DNA from: Emticicia agri
Lineage (GTDB): Bacteria; Bacteroidota; Bacteroidia; Cytophagales; Spirosomataceae
Assembly (NCBI RefSeq): GCF_004168285.1
Contig: NZ_SEWF01000039.1
Location: 1-53,043, forward strand
Reading direction: 5' to 3'
DNA length: 53,043 nucleotides
Under the pieces are notes generated by a model that did not search any database, was not told the origin of the DNA, and saw only the letters and a program-made list of their open reading frames with translations. Both the position numbers and the translations under genes were made by a program. Of the stretch, positions 43,115 to 51,059 are shown piece after piece. Position 1 is the stretch's first letter. The number at the start of each line of letters is the position of its first letter.

Positions 43115-43549
43115 TCAATAATGTTTTTGAGACATTACTGCTGTATGATTCCAAAAAACCTTAAGAAAAATGACAGATATTAAGGTAAAGATGAATCCTA
43201 TACCCCCCAAAATAATTGCCAGAACTGAAATACCGCCCAAGGTGGCATCTTCAGGATCGGCAGGGTTAAAATATATTTCTACAGTTTCGCCCAGGTCGTA
43301 GGCAGAAGGTTTCGTATAAACATTGTGGTAATAGAAATGGGCTTGCCCCTTTGCGTCGCTGTACTCAACCACAGGCGCTTTACTGCCTTTTCTGTTGGAG
43401 TGAAAGTTTATAACTCTTCCGCTTGCCTTGGTAGCTTTTTCTATAAAGTTTTTGTTAGAAATATAGGCATAAATAGCACCACCAAGAAAGCCAATCCCTA
43501 TAATCAGGAAAAGGATTATTACATATCTAATAGGGTCTGTTTTGCTCAT
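43115..43549 (-). CDS. DUF3592 membrane protein (copy A)
   Basis: The 144-residue protein has an N-terminal membrane helix (about 8-29), an extracytoplasmic beta domain (about 38-100) and a C-terminal helix (about 104-128). The domain fits DUF3592: ASGRVINFHSNRKGSKAPVVEYSDAKGQ, then YYHN and LGETVEIYFNPADPEDATLGG. It is a clear paralogue of the gene at 43608-44018. Function is unknown. It is the last gene of a minus-strand unit that starts with the secreted repeat protein at 45022. Confidence 0.85.
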   Translation of the reverse strand: MSKTDPIRYVIILFLIIGIGFLGGAIYAYISNKNFIEKATKASGRVINFHSNRKGSKAPVVEYSDAKGQAHFYYHNVYTKPSAYDLGETVEIYFNPADPEDATLGGISVLAIILGGIGFIFTLISVIFLKVFWNHTAVMSQKHY

Positions 43550-43607
43550 GGTCTGTTTAGCAGGTTTTTAATTTTTGTTTAGTGTTTCTTATTAGATAGG
43601 CTAATAG

Positions 43608-44018
43608 TTATTTTCTCATAGCTATACCCACGCCTGTAAATACTAATCCGAAAATACTCAGAATAATCATAGGAATAAAACTATATCCTAAACTTGCCTC
43701 TTCCGGATTCGTAGGGTTGTAGTAAATAGTTACTTCTTGCCCTTGCCCATATTGAGGCGGATTTGTTCCTTCTGAATGATAATAGGTATGCCTTTGTTGG
43801 TCAGGCGTGTAAAACTCAATAACAGGTCTCTTGAGTGACTTACCTTTAGGGACAATAAAACCTGTTACTCGTCCATTCGTCTTGTTAGCCTCTTTTAGAA
43901 ACAGGTATTGACTACCATAGATAAATATCACTGCTCCAAAAAAGAGTAAACCTGCACCAATAATAATATGGGCACTATTGCGGATATAAAAAGGCTGGGG
44001 TGATTTTGTGTATCTCAT
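43608..44018 (-). CDS. DUF3592 membrane protein (copy B)
   Basis: The 136-residue protein shares the layout of copy A: two membrane helices around a DUF3592 domain with TNGRVTGFIVPKGKSLKRPVIEFY, YYHSEGTNPPQYG and VTIYYNPTNPEEASLGY. The tandem pair shows an old duplication, since identity is concentrated in the YYH and YxNPxxPExAxLG motifs. Its start overlaps the end of the preceding secreted repeat protein by four bases, indicating translational coupling between an exported protein and a membrane partner. Confidence 0.85.
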   Translation of the reverse strand: MRYTKSPQPFYIRNSAHIIIGAGLLFFGAVIFIYGSQYLFLKEANKTNGRVTGFIVPKGKSLKRPVIEFYTPDQQRHTYYHSEGTNPPQYGQGQEVTIYYNPTNPEEASLGYSFIPMIILSIFGLVFTGVGIAMRK

Positions 44019-45022
44019 CTCCAGGGAGCTTTTTTGTAATACGTTACATACGTATCTCCGTCTATTACAATCATTGGGTCACCATTTTTAGGATGATTCC
44101 TTTTTTCAAAAGAGTAAACTTTGTAACCCTCGGCCTGAGATTGCACGTGTATTCGATTGCCTTCTACTTTCCAGGTACCTCTGTCAGAACTTTGGCTGTT
44201 CGAACCTCCATAGCCACCTCCTCCATAACCGCTGATTGAGCCTTCGGCATAGTATTCATAAGTACCATTGCCATTAATTACAATACATTTAGTGCTGTTA
44301 TAACTACTTGATGAGGTAGAGGAGGTATTAGCCCAACACCATTTGCCTACAATGCTCTGATCGATGCCGCCGCCAGTATTGCCTCCCTGTGCCTGCCCAT
44401 AACTGCCTGATGTGGCACCGTTAGCTGTACCTTTTTGTAAAACAGCCGTAGTACCATTGCCGCTTAGAGTCAGATAATTGCCATTCACAGCATATTGCAA
44501 AGTAGTAGTACCTGTTGACCCGGTTATAGACACATTATTACCTGATGTGCTGTACTGAAACCCTACTCCATTATACGAACCCTGCCCACTTGCCTGAAAA
44601 ATCATGGTTTCGCCATTCCCCGACCAGGTACCAACAATAGATGAACCATTAGATTTGCCTGATGGAGTATCAGAAGCGGGTTTTGAGGAAGCAGTACTTG
44701 TAGCTGCCTCACCTTTGCTGAAAGTGATAGGTGCATCTAAATCGCCACCTGAAAGGGTTAATTGCCCATTTTGCAGTACATACTTATAATTAGTAGTTTC
44801 GCCGTCCTGCTTTACTGATAGGGTAGTGGCAGTTGTGGTATAAGTAATTTTTTCTTCATCAAACATGCCACTTCCATCGGCATTGAGTTGCAATATCATG
44901 GCAAAGCCAAACTGCTTATTTGTCCATTTACCTGCCAGAGAAGTTTTACTGGCTTGTACTTTTGAGCCTATCTGTGCAAAAATTGCTGTGGGAAGTAAGA
45001 ATAGTAATAGGATAGTTTTCAT
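44015..45022 (-). CDS. Secreted protein with three lipocalin-like repeats
   Basis: This 335-residue protein has a signal peptide (MKTILLLFLLPTAIFAQ) and three repeats that each begin with a GxW motif: SLAGKWTNKQ (from about 28), SIVGTWSGNG (about 127) and SIVGKWCWAN (about 223). Each is followed by beta-rich sequence like a small lipocalin-type sheet. Linkers are low in complexity (Ala/Ser/Thr and a Gly-rich stretch near 260-275). Two cysteines occur in the third repeat only. No enzyme motif is seen. It is coupled to the downstream DUF3592 gene by a four-base overlap. Confidence 0.75.
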   Translation of the reverse strand: MKTILLLFLLPTAIFAQIGSKVQASKTSLAGKWTNKQFGFAMILQLNADGSGMFDEEKITYTTTATTLSVKQDGETTNYKYVLQNGQLTLSGGDLDAPITFSKGEAATSTASSKPASDTPSGKSNGSSIVGTWSGNGETMIFQASGQGSYNGVGFQYSTSGNNVSITGSTGTTTLQYAVNGNYLTLSGNGTTAVLQKGTANGATSGSYGQAQGGNTGGGIDQSIVGKWCWANTSSTSSSSYNSTKCIVINGNGTYEYYAEGSISGYGGGGYGGSNSQSSDRGTWKVEGNRIHVQSQAEGYKVYSFEKRNHPKNGDPMIVIDGDTYVTYYKKAPWR

Positions 45023-45023
45023 G

Positions 45024-45154
45024 TTATTTTCCGTTTTGATTGAGAATACTATTCATTTTTGTTTCAAGTGCTGAAAGCCTTTGCTCATAAATGTACAATT
45101 TTGTGCTGAAAACAAGGCAGGAAGTAGTAGAAATAGAAATAAGGGTTTTTTCAT
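45024..45154 (-). pseudogene. Short secreted ORF, possibly a frameshifted remnant
   Basis: An ATG at 45154 opens a 33-codon frame (stop at 45053) that encodes a convincing signal peptide, MKKPLFLFLLLPALFSAQ, then only 15 unremarkable residues. In another frame over the same end, a coiled-coil-like stretch LYIYEQRLSALETKMNSILN runs to a TAA at 45024, one base before the next gene's ATG. The two halves together look like one small exported protein broken by a frameshift. Alternatively it is a leader peptide. The signal peptide closely resembles those of the neighbours starting at 45022 and 45560. Confidence 0.35.
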
Positions 45155-45166
45155 GGTTTTATGGGT

Positions 45167-45454
45167 TTAAATACGATAACCCAAAGTTTTTCCAAGCAAT
45201 ACCAGTAAGTATAGGTGCCACCGGGCAGGAGAGTTTAATTGAATAAAATCTTTAAATTGGGTATGAATCATAGCTAAATAAATCTGGCTGCTCAGGCGTT
45301 TGTTATAACCGATTTTATTTAACAGAGCCAGCATTTCTATACTCTCAAAATAGGCATCTAAACGTGGCTCTGTTTCGGCAGGGTACTTTACTACAAAGTT
45401 TTGGTTTTGTAGGAGTACCTGTAAATCAGTCAAAAGCAGTTTTGAGTTTTTCAT
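45167..45454 (-). CDS. Hypothetical protein
   Basis: This 95-residue protein is helical, without signal peptide or membrane helix (MKNSKLLLTDLQVLLQ at the start, PARWHLYLLVLLGKTLGYRI at the end). I do not recognise a family. The frame is open to 45511 from a TTG, but the ATG at 45454 is preferred, which leaves a 105-base intergenic region with an inverted repeat before the divergent LuxR gene. It lies 12 bases upstream of the short ORF at 45154 and may begin the unit ending at 43115. Confidence 0.55.
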   Translation of the reverse strand: MKNSKLLLTDLQVLLQNQNFVVKYPAETEPRLDAYFESIEMLALLNKIGYNKRLSSQIYLAMIHTQFKDFIQLNSPARWHLYLLVLLGKTLGYRI

Positions 45455-45494
45455 CGCTATTTTCGTTGAGAAATCTTTTGCAAATGACTGACGG

Positions 45495-45529
45495 AATACC
45501 ACATAATTCAATACCTCATTTGTGGTATT
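45495..45529 (+). promoter_or_regulatory. Inverted repeat in the luxR-type promoter
   Basis: AATACCACA (45495-45503) and TGTGGTATT (45521-45529) are a perfect 9-base inverted repeat with a 17-base spacer. An additional AATACC lies at 45510-45515. The right arm runs into TATTTTG, a near match to a -7 box, 27 bases before the ATG at 45560. It is a candidate operator for the LuxR-type protein itself. Confidence 0.45.
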
Positions 45530-45559
45530 TTGCTTAAATTGCCATAAAAACCTAAATAA

Positions 45560-47020
45560 ATGCGATTGCTACTCCTTTTTTTGTTGCCCATTACCACATT
45601 CTGTCAGAACGCTATCTGGTTGAGTAGTGATTTACAGAAACAAGAGATTCGTGAGCATTTATTTGTTTTAAAAGATTCTTCAAACGCTTTAACAATTAAT
45701 TCGCTATTAAAAGCCGAGCAGGATTTTTTTTATTTATCCAATATGGCTATTCCGAATTTTGGTTGGGGAAAACGAACAGGATGGGTAAGGCTTGAAATAG
45801 GAAGCAAGGCAGATAGTCGATATTTATTTCAGGTCAATAGTGCTATTTTCGACGAGCTTGGTTTTTATGTGGTGCAGGATAAGCAAATAATTCAATCAGT
45901 CGAGAATCTTAGTTGTCTTACACCTATTATCAATCGCCCTTATGTGCACAGAGATTTTGTTTTTCCGATGCATCTGAAAGCCGGAGAAACTTATACAATC
46001 TATCTGAAAGGGAAAAACCTGCTGAATTCTATCAAATTTCCACTCATTGTCTGGAACCCGAAAGCATTTGAAAAGAGCGACCGACAGTTGAATTTTTTCT
46101 GGGGCATTATTATCGGTATTCTGCTATTAGTGGTGGTAGGAAACTGTATTATAGCCTACCTGCTCAATATGCGGATTTTCTATTTTTATGGCATGTATGT
46201 GTTGAGCCTTATTTTACTGTTTCTACATTTAGATGGGTTTTTATATGAGTACTTACCAGCTAAACTATTCCGGAATAGTATAATAGATTTAACCCCCTAT
46301 TTTAGTTACAGTATTTTTTTCTGGAGTATTCTGTTCATTATTTCGTTTACAAAACTTTCACTCTCAGACCGACCTTTTTTTGAACGTTTACTACGTATTC
46401 TGAGCATTATTTTCTGGATTTTACTGATACCCTCAGTTTTTTCGCCACTCTGGCTTGATGAGGCTACAGATACCTATCTCCAGTTTTCAGGTTGGACAGG
46501 CCGCATTTTCTTTATCAGTGTTTTAGTTTTGCTTTATATTACTGTACTGGCATCTGTTCGTAAAAATACAATGTCGCGTGTGTACCTTATTGCAGTTATC
46601 CCGCCTTTGTTATCTTATATTTTACCACAGTATTTTAACCATATTTTCGATATCTGGATTGTACAGCCCTATGCTTACCTTTTCGGGTTTCTGTTAGAAA
46701 TTATCATCTTGTCTGTAGCCATGATAGTGCGGGTGAAAGAATATTTATTTTTGAATCTCAAAAAAGACACTACCGAAGTGCAAACGCACCCCGTAGCTAT
46801 AGCTGAACAAAAAAATGTGATTGAAAAAGAGGTGCTTTCGAAACGTGAGATAGAAATACTAACGGCTTTTGCAAAAGGATTTACTTACCAGGATATAAGC
46901 GATGCAATGTTTATCAGTCCGCATACAGTACGAACGCACCTGAAAAATATTTATCAGAAATTAGACATCAGCAGTAAAGCAGAAGCCGTAAAAGTGGCCA
47001 TAGACAGGGGTTGGCTTTAA
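45560..47020 (+). CDS. Membrane-bound LuxR-type regulator with 7TMR-DISM sensor
   Basis: This 486-residue protein joins a signal peptide (about 1-15), an extracytoplasmic 7TMR-DISM-type sensing domain (about 20-165), and seven membrane helices (about 170-390). Its cytoplasmic C-terminus is a LuxR/GerE helix-turn-helix (about 424-486): LSKREIEILTAFAKGFTYQD, then SPHTVRTHLKNIYQKL. There is no kinase or receiver domain, so it should pass the outside signal straight to DNA as a one-component receptor. The regulated genes are likely close by. It ends one base before the convergent lamin-tail gene. Confidence 0.88.
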   Translation: MRLLLLFLLPITTFCQNAIWLSSDLQKQEIREHLFVLKDSSNALTINSLLKAEQDFFYLSNMAIPNFGWGKRTGWVRLEIGSKADSRYLFQVNSAIFDELGFYVVQDKQIIQSVENLSCLTPIINRPYVHRDFVFPMHLKAGETYTIYLKGKNLLNSIKFPLIVWNPKAFEKSDRQLNFFWGIIIGILLLVVVGNCIIAYLLNMRIFYFYGMYVLSLILLFLHLDGFLYEYLPAKLFRNSIIDLTPYFSYSIFFWSILFIISFTKLSLSDRPFFERLLRILSIIFWILLIPSVFSPLWLDEATDTYLQFSGWTGRIFFISVLVLLYITVLASVRKNTMSRVYLIAVIPPLLSYILPQYFNHIFDIWIVQPYAYLFGFLLEIIILSVAMIVRVKEYLFLNLKKDTTEVQTHPVAIAEQKNVIEKEVLSKREIEILTAFAKGFTYQDISDAMFISPHTVRTHLKNIYQKLDISSKAEAVKVAIDRGWL

Positions 47021-48736
47021 TTAGTATTTGCTGCCCACTACCACTTTAGCCTTAAATTCCTGTTTCTCGCCGTTAGGATTAAACAATTCTACAAAAATTA
47101 CATAGTACCCTACCGCTACAAGTTCATTAGTGGCACTTTTGCCGTCCCAGCTTAACTGGTCATTTACGCCTAATAACTGATTTTGCGCTAATTGTTTCAA
47201 CATTCTTCCCTGCATATCAAAAACGTAGGCATTGGCTATGTAGCCATGAATATCTAAAGAGAATTTTAATTGAGTAACGTCGTCAGAACCATCGCCATCG
47301 GGTGTGAAAATTTCCGGTTCTATTATAAAAAGGTTCTTCTGATTGGCTGTAACTCCTTGCGAATTGGCATATCCGGGTGTAGCATACCCTTCTGAAGCTA
47401 CCGCCGAGTGCCAGTTGGAAAGTATAGAAGAAGGGAGGTTATAATCAGCTTTCTCAAGAGATATACCCGATTTGTCATCAATCAGCGGATGATGAAGGTC
47501 TTCTGTATAGTCAAATCTGTCAAATACTTTCTTGTTATGATTCATTAAGATAACCGTACCGCTTTCATCAGCGAATGTCGGTAGGGAAGCCATTTCTAAA
47601 ATATTTTCTGAAACGGTTTTAAAATATTGTGCCTTAACAATACCTGAATTGCGGCTTAATACCAAAAACTGTCTTGGTTGCAGGATAAAGTGTGTATGAG
47701 TGATAAGTTTGCTATTGGTTATAGTACCTGCGGCATCAACATTTGCCAGTGTCCAGTCTTTCAGGCTAATAAATTTATTGCTCCGGTTATATATTTCTAC
47801 AAAGTCTTCGCCACCACTACGAGGATTAAATAAAATTTCATTAACTACTACATCGCCCGAGTCAGCAGGCTGAAAGTTCGCTATGGAAAGTTTTGTCTCT
47901 TTCAGAACATTCCCCGAACAATCGGCTATATTTTTAGCTGTGAGTGTATATAATGTATTATCCTGCAATGGGGTGGAGAATGATAAATAAACATGCTGAT
48001 TGGCAGGGCTTTCAATCGTAATTTTATTGATTACTAATGATTTGTCTATGATATAAGCATTACGACTGATAGCAGAGAGACTGTCTAATTTTTCAGAAAA
48101 GATTAGTTTTACAGTAGAATTACTTTCTGATTCATACCTTTCTAAGCTTGGCGGTGTTAAATCAGGCTGAGAAGCCTTTACTGCGTTTTCTTTACCCGGG
48201 GTACCCTGCAAGGCCGCTTCACTCGAAACCCAGTTACCTGCCTCTACACAAGGGTAATCTATGTCAATCATTTCTAAAGCAAAGCCTTGTGCTTTGTCTG
48301 TGGTGTACCATCGGTCGGTATAAGTTACCGAAAAAACAGTACTGTTTTTAGTATCTTTCAGAAGTAGGGTAGAACCCGCATTATTGAGTGAAAAATTATT
48401 GAGACCTACTACTTTGCCATACGCCTGAAAATCTGCTATGTTGTTCCGATGTGTAACAATCAGGTATTCTTTGGGATTAATAGAAATGTCAGGAAACCGG
48501 ACTGATGTAGCATTATAAAAAAGAACCCATTGATTAAGGTTGATACTTCTGTATGAACGATTATAGAGTTCTATATACTCTTTTTCTGGCAAACCTTTGG
48601 TAGGGGTAGGGTCAGCCATAATTTCGGTAATAATCAATTCGCTGGCCTTTTGGGCTGTGGCGATTGTAACCGAAAGAAGTATAAAGGAAAAGGTGTAAAT
48701 CAGTAGGGATTTACACCTTTTTATAATAATCGTCAT
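47021..48736 (-). CDS. Secreted lamin-tail-domain protein with gliding-type C-terminus
   Basis: The 571-residue protein has a signal peptide (about 1-28) and two lamin-tail (LTD) domains. One is at about 30-170 (ELIITEIMADPTPTKG, EYIELYNRS), the other at about 290-420 (DVVVNEILFNPRSGGEDFVEIYNRS). A bacterial Ig-like domain lies between them (PPSLERYESESNSTVKLIFSE). The C-terminal 100 residues resemble gliding-motility-associated FlgD-like Ig modules (IFTPDGDGSDDVTQLKF, YVFDMQGRMLKQL), which in this phylum often act in type IX secretion or surface display. It is expected on the cell surface; the ligand is unknown. Confidence 0.87.
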   Translation of the reverse strand: MTIIIKRCKSLLIYTFSFILLSVTIATAQKASELIITEIMADPTPTKGLPEKEYIELYNRSYRSINLNQWVLFYNATSVRFPDISINPKEYLIVTHRNNIADFQAYGKVVGLNNFSLNNAGSTLLLKDTKNSTVFSVTYTDRWYTTDKAQGFALEMIDIDYPCVEAGNWVSSEAALQGTPGKENAVKASQPDLTPPSLERYESESNSTVKLIFSEKLDSLSAISRNAYIIDKSLVINKITIESPANQHVYLSFSTPLQDNTLYTLTAKNIADCSGNVLKETKLSIANFQPADSGDVVVNEILFNPRSGGEDFVEIYNRSNKFISLKDWTLANVDAAGTITNSKLITHTHFILQPRQFLVLSRNSGIVKAQYFKTVSENILEMASLPTFADESGTVILMNHNKKVFDRFDYTEDLHHPLIDDKSGISLEKADYNLPSSILSNWHSAVASEGYATPGYANSQGVTANQKNLFIIEPEIFTPDGDGSDDVTQLKFSLDIHGYIANAYVFDMQGRMLKQLAQNQLLGVNDQLSWDGKSATNELVAVGYYVIFVELFNPNGEKQEFKAKVVVGSKY

Positions 48737-48764
48737 GTAAAACCTGAATAGATAAATGATATTG

Positions 48765-49163
48765 TTAAGCGGTTGGTTCTTTCGGTTTCGGAGTTACAGC
48801 TTTAGGCTTTTCGGGAGCAGACTTTGCCGGAGCTGGTTTTGGAGCAACTGCTTTTGGTGGTTCCGGAGCAGGTGTTGGTTTTGGTGAATCAGCTTTTGGT
48901 GCAGTCGCAGGAGCTTTTTCTTCCTTCTTTTTATCTTTTTTCTTGTCTTCTTTTGCTTTCTCTGCTACTTTTTTCAAAGCTTTCTTCTCTTCTTTCTGCT
49001 TATCTTTTTCTGCCTCTTTTTTTACTTTAGCTACTTTTTTCGCCAGTTTTTTCGCAGTTTTATCAATGGCTTTTTTAATTTTTTTATTGGTTGTTTCTCC
49101 TTTTACTACGTCAGCAAGGGCTGCGGCAATTTCAGAGGCCTTTTGTTTGAGATCAGTTTTCAT
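48765..49163 (-). CDS. Lysine-rich histone-H1-like protein
   Basis: This 132-residue protein has three parts: a short helical start (MKTDLKQKASEIAAALADVV), a strongly basic middle made of Lys, Ala and Glu (about 25-85), and a Pro/Ala/Lys tail (PKPTPAPEPPKAVAPKPAPA). This composition is like bacterial histone-H1-like proteins, so it may bind DNA or RNA non-specifically. Low complexity makes family assignment unsafe. The ATG at 49163 is chosen because the 16 residues before it are hydrophobic and unlike the rest. No signal peptide is seen from this start. Confidence 0.7.
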   Translation of the reverse strand: MKTDLKQKASEIAAALADVVKGETTNKKIKKAIDKTAKKLAKKVAKVKKEAEKDKQKEEKKALKKVAEKAKEDKKKDKKKEEKAPATAPKADSPKPTPAPEPPKAVAPKPAPAKSAPEKPKAVTPKPKEPTA

Positions 49164-49358
49164 AAGGATTTTTTTTGGAGATGTTTTAAAATAATTTGCA
49201 AATACAACCAACTGTATTCAAAAAAACAAAAAATTTGTGTTAAGTTTTACCGAAAATAGAAAAATACTTTTTCCTGCTATCGTTAGTTGGCATACGTAGC
49301 TTACACAATAACAATCAAGAGACTAAATTGTTACTTTTATACTGGCTTAACATACACT

Positions 49359-50006
49359 ATGTTTATAGAATTTATTACTGAAGATGTGATTAAACTTCTG
49401 GTGTCGGCAGGCACAGGGGCAATTATTGGTTTTGAAAGAGAGTATCATAGTAAATCTGCCGGACTCCGAACCATGATACTGATATGTGTGGGCTCTACAC
49501 TTTTTACAATTATCTCTGTTAAGTTAGGTTCTGACCCCTCACGAATTGCGGCTAATATTGTAACAGGTATCGGTTTTGTGGGTGGGGGTATCATTTTCAG
49601 AGATAATTCGAGTGGGCGCATTACAGGTATCACTACAGCAGCAGCTGCCTGGGTAACAGCGGCGTTGGGTATGTGTGTGGGTTTCGGGAAAGGCTTGTAT
49701 GAAACAGGCTTTGTAGCCATGATTCTGGTTATTTTCGCTCTATATGGGCTGGTACCTTTACAAACCATTATCAAAAAAAGAAACCTGATTCGTACTTATC
49801 GGATTGTCTGTAAATTCAATAATGATACCTTGAAACATTATGAGCATAAATTTGAAAAATTTGGCTTAGAAGCCGAGCGTAATATGCAGACCAAATTGAA
49901 TGGTTTAATAAGTGGGACATGGTCGGTGAGAGGACCGGAAAAAAATCATGAGAAAGCTATCAGGAGCTTTTTAAATGACCCCGATATTTTAGAATTTGAT
50001 TTTTAA
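49359..50006 (+). CDS. MgtC/SapB family membrane protein
   Basis: The 215-residue protein has the MgtC/SapB fold: about five membrane helices in the first 130 residues with LLVSAGTGAIIGFEREYHSKSAGLRTMIL, IAANIVTGIGFVGGGIIFR and ITTAAAAWVTAALGMCVG. A cytoplasmic ACT-like domain follows (about 140-215). In enterobacteria MgtC limits the F1Fo-ATPase and supports growth at low Mg2+, but many members have other or unknown roles. The ATG at 49359 is chosen; the frame is open 24 codons upstream from a TTG without conserved sequence. Confidence 0.93.
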   Translation: MFIEFITEDVIKLLVSAGTGAIIGFEREYHSKSAGLRTMILICVGSTLFTIISVKLGSDPSRIAANIVTGIGFVGGGIIFRDNSSGRITGITTAAAAWVTAALGMCVGFGKGLYETGFVAMILVIFALYGLVPLQTIIKKRNLIRTYRIVCKFNNDTLKHYEHKFEKFGLEAERNMQTKLNGLISGTWSVRGPEKNHEKAIRSFLNDPDILEFDF

Positions 50007-50060
50007 TATTCCAACCTTTTCAGCTAAGAAGGAATCTATTATTAAAAACTGTATTAAACT

Positions 50061-50486
50061 ATGAAAACTACGCTGATTGTTATCTGTACTATTTTATTTT
50101 TAGCATCGTGCACCAATACCGCACCAGACCCATTGTTGAACGAACTCAATGGAGAGTGGAAATTAGTGAAAATTGGTGTCGGTTTCCCGTCTCCACAGGG
50201 ACCTACTGAACTTCAGCCTGAATATGAAGAAATTTTATCTTTTAATGCTTCAAAAGGGAGCTATACCCGTACAAAAGATGGAAAAGTAGTAGAGAAGTCT
50301 GATGTAAGTATCAGTTCAGATGAAAAAGCTACTTATCAGAAAGATATGCTGGTATTTGAAGAGAGTAAGACCTATTCGTTTATCTCTTTTACCGAAACGC
50401 CAAGATATTTGGTATTATATCAGCCTGCACCGATTGGCGCTGTTTTAGCAGATGGTAACTCGTTTTTTTACGAGAAAGTCAAGTAA
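50061..50486 (+). CDS. Hypothetical lipocalin-like lipoprotein
   Basis: The 141-residue product has a lipoprotein signal (MKTTLIVICTILFLASC, cysteine 17), then LLNELNGEWKLVKIG, a GxW start like that of small lipocalin-type proteins of Bacteroidota. The remainder is beta-rich and ends with ADGNSFFYEKVK. No catalytic motif is visible. It is in line with the MgtC gene (54-base gap) and the small membrane ORF behind it (63-base gap). Confidence 0.75.
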   Translation: MKTTLIVICTILFLASCTNTAPDPLLNELNGEWKLVKIGVGFPSPQGPTELQPEYEEILSFNASKGSYTRTKDGKVVEKSDVSISSDEKATYQKDMLVFEESKTYSFISFTETPRYLVLYQPAPIGAVLADGNSFFYEKVK

Positions 50487-50549
50487 TATTTTCAATTTTG
50501 GTACTTATATCCTAAATTGCAGGCAGAATTTAACGTATCAAGATAAATC

Positions 50550-50732
50550 ATGGCAAAACATTCAGGCTCGAAATCACTTCCAAGTTGGCTTACATTGGTA
50601 ATCTTTTTATTATGTATGACAATCCTTTGGGTATTTGGCGATTTATTTGTCTTTATACTCGGACTTATCTTCTTAGGCTTTACCTTCGCTAATAATTATG
50701 ATCGTAAGCAGGCCGACGAAGGGCATCATTGA
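50550..50732 (+). CDS. Small two-helix membrane protein
   Basis: This 60-residue protein has two adjacent hydrophobic segments (about 12-47) between a polar start (MAKHSGSKS) and a His/Asp-rich end (DRKQADEGHH). I recognise no family. A strong terminator four bases behind the stop supports it as the last real gene of the unit. Confidence 0.6.
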   Translation: MAKHSGSKSLPSWLTLVIFLLCMTILWVFGDLFVFILGLIFLGFTFANNYDRKQADEGHH

Positions 50733-50735
50733 TAT

Positions 50736-50760
50736 AAGGGCGGTTTAACCGCCTTTTTTT
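50736..50760 (+). terminator. Intrinsic terminator
   Basis: GGCGGTTTAACCGCC (50739-50753) followed by seven T residues directly after the small membrane gene is a textbook rho-independent terminator on the plus strand. Confidence 0.92.
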
Positions 50761-50858
50761 ATGCACTTTCTGCACTTCAAAAAAATAACTCCTCTGCATT
50801 TATGTAAGTCTATGGCTTACTTCATATTTTTAGCCTTTCAAAAGCAGTAAAGCGCTTT

Positions 50859-51021
50859 AGAGTATGTTTAAATTTTATTTTTCTGACCGAAAGGACAAGA
50901 TTTTTTAGCCAGACAAGGCGTATTTTGCAGATGTAGCCAGCAGCTACATCGAAAAAATGCAACGCAGTATGGGTAAAAAAGATTTCCTTGCAGGTCGAAT
51001 CATAATTTTTAAACATACTCT
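50859..51021 (-). repeat. Palindromic dispersed repeat, copy 2
   Basis: This 163-base element is bounded by perfect 11-base inverted repeats, AGAGTATGTTT (50859-50869) and AAACATACTCT (51011-51021). On the minus strand it aligns along its full length with 9853-10029, including the central GATGTAGC/GCTACATC hairpin. Compared with copy 1, the terminal repeats differ at two positions, and both ends changed in the same way. With the terminator at 50736 it fills most of the 327 bases between the small membrane gene and GH43. A weak minus-strand ORF across it is not a gene. Confidence 0.8.
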
Positions 51022-51059
51022 CAGTTCTATTCAATCGTTTATTTATAAAACCTATTGGT

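Noticed and set aside
45373-45390. Third copy of the ACTTTG-N5-CAAAGT operator (ACTTTACTACAAAGT)
   Set aside because: Only five bases match per arm, and it lies inside a coding region far from a start codon.
50822-51034. Minus-strand 70-codon ORF over the second palindromic repeat
   Set aside because: Its sequence follows the repeat, which in copy 1 is not open in the same frame. It is a chance reading of the element.
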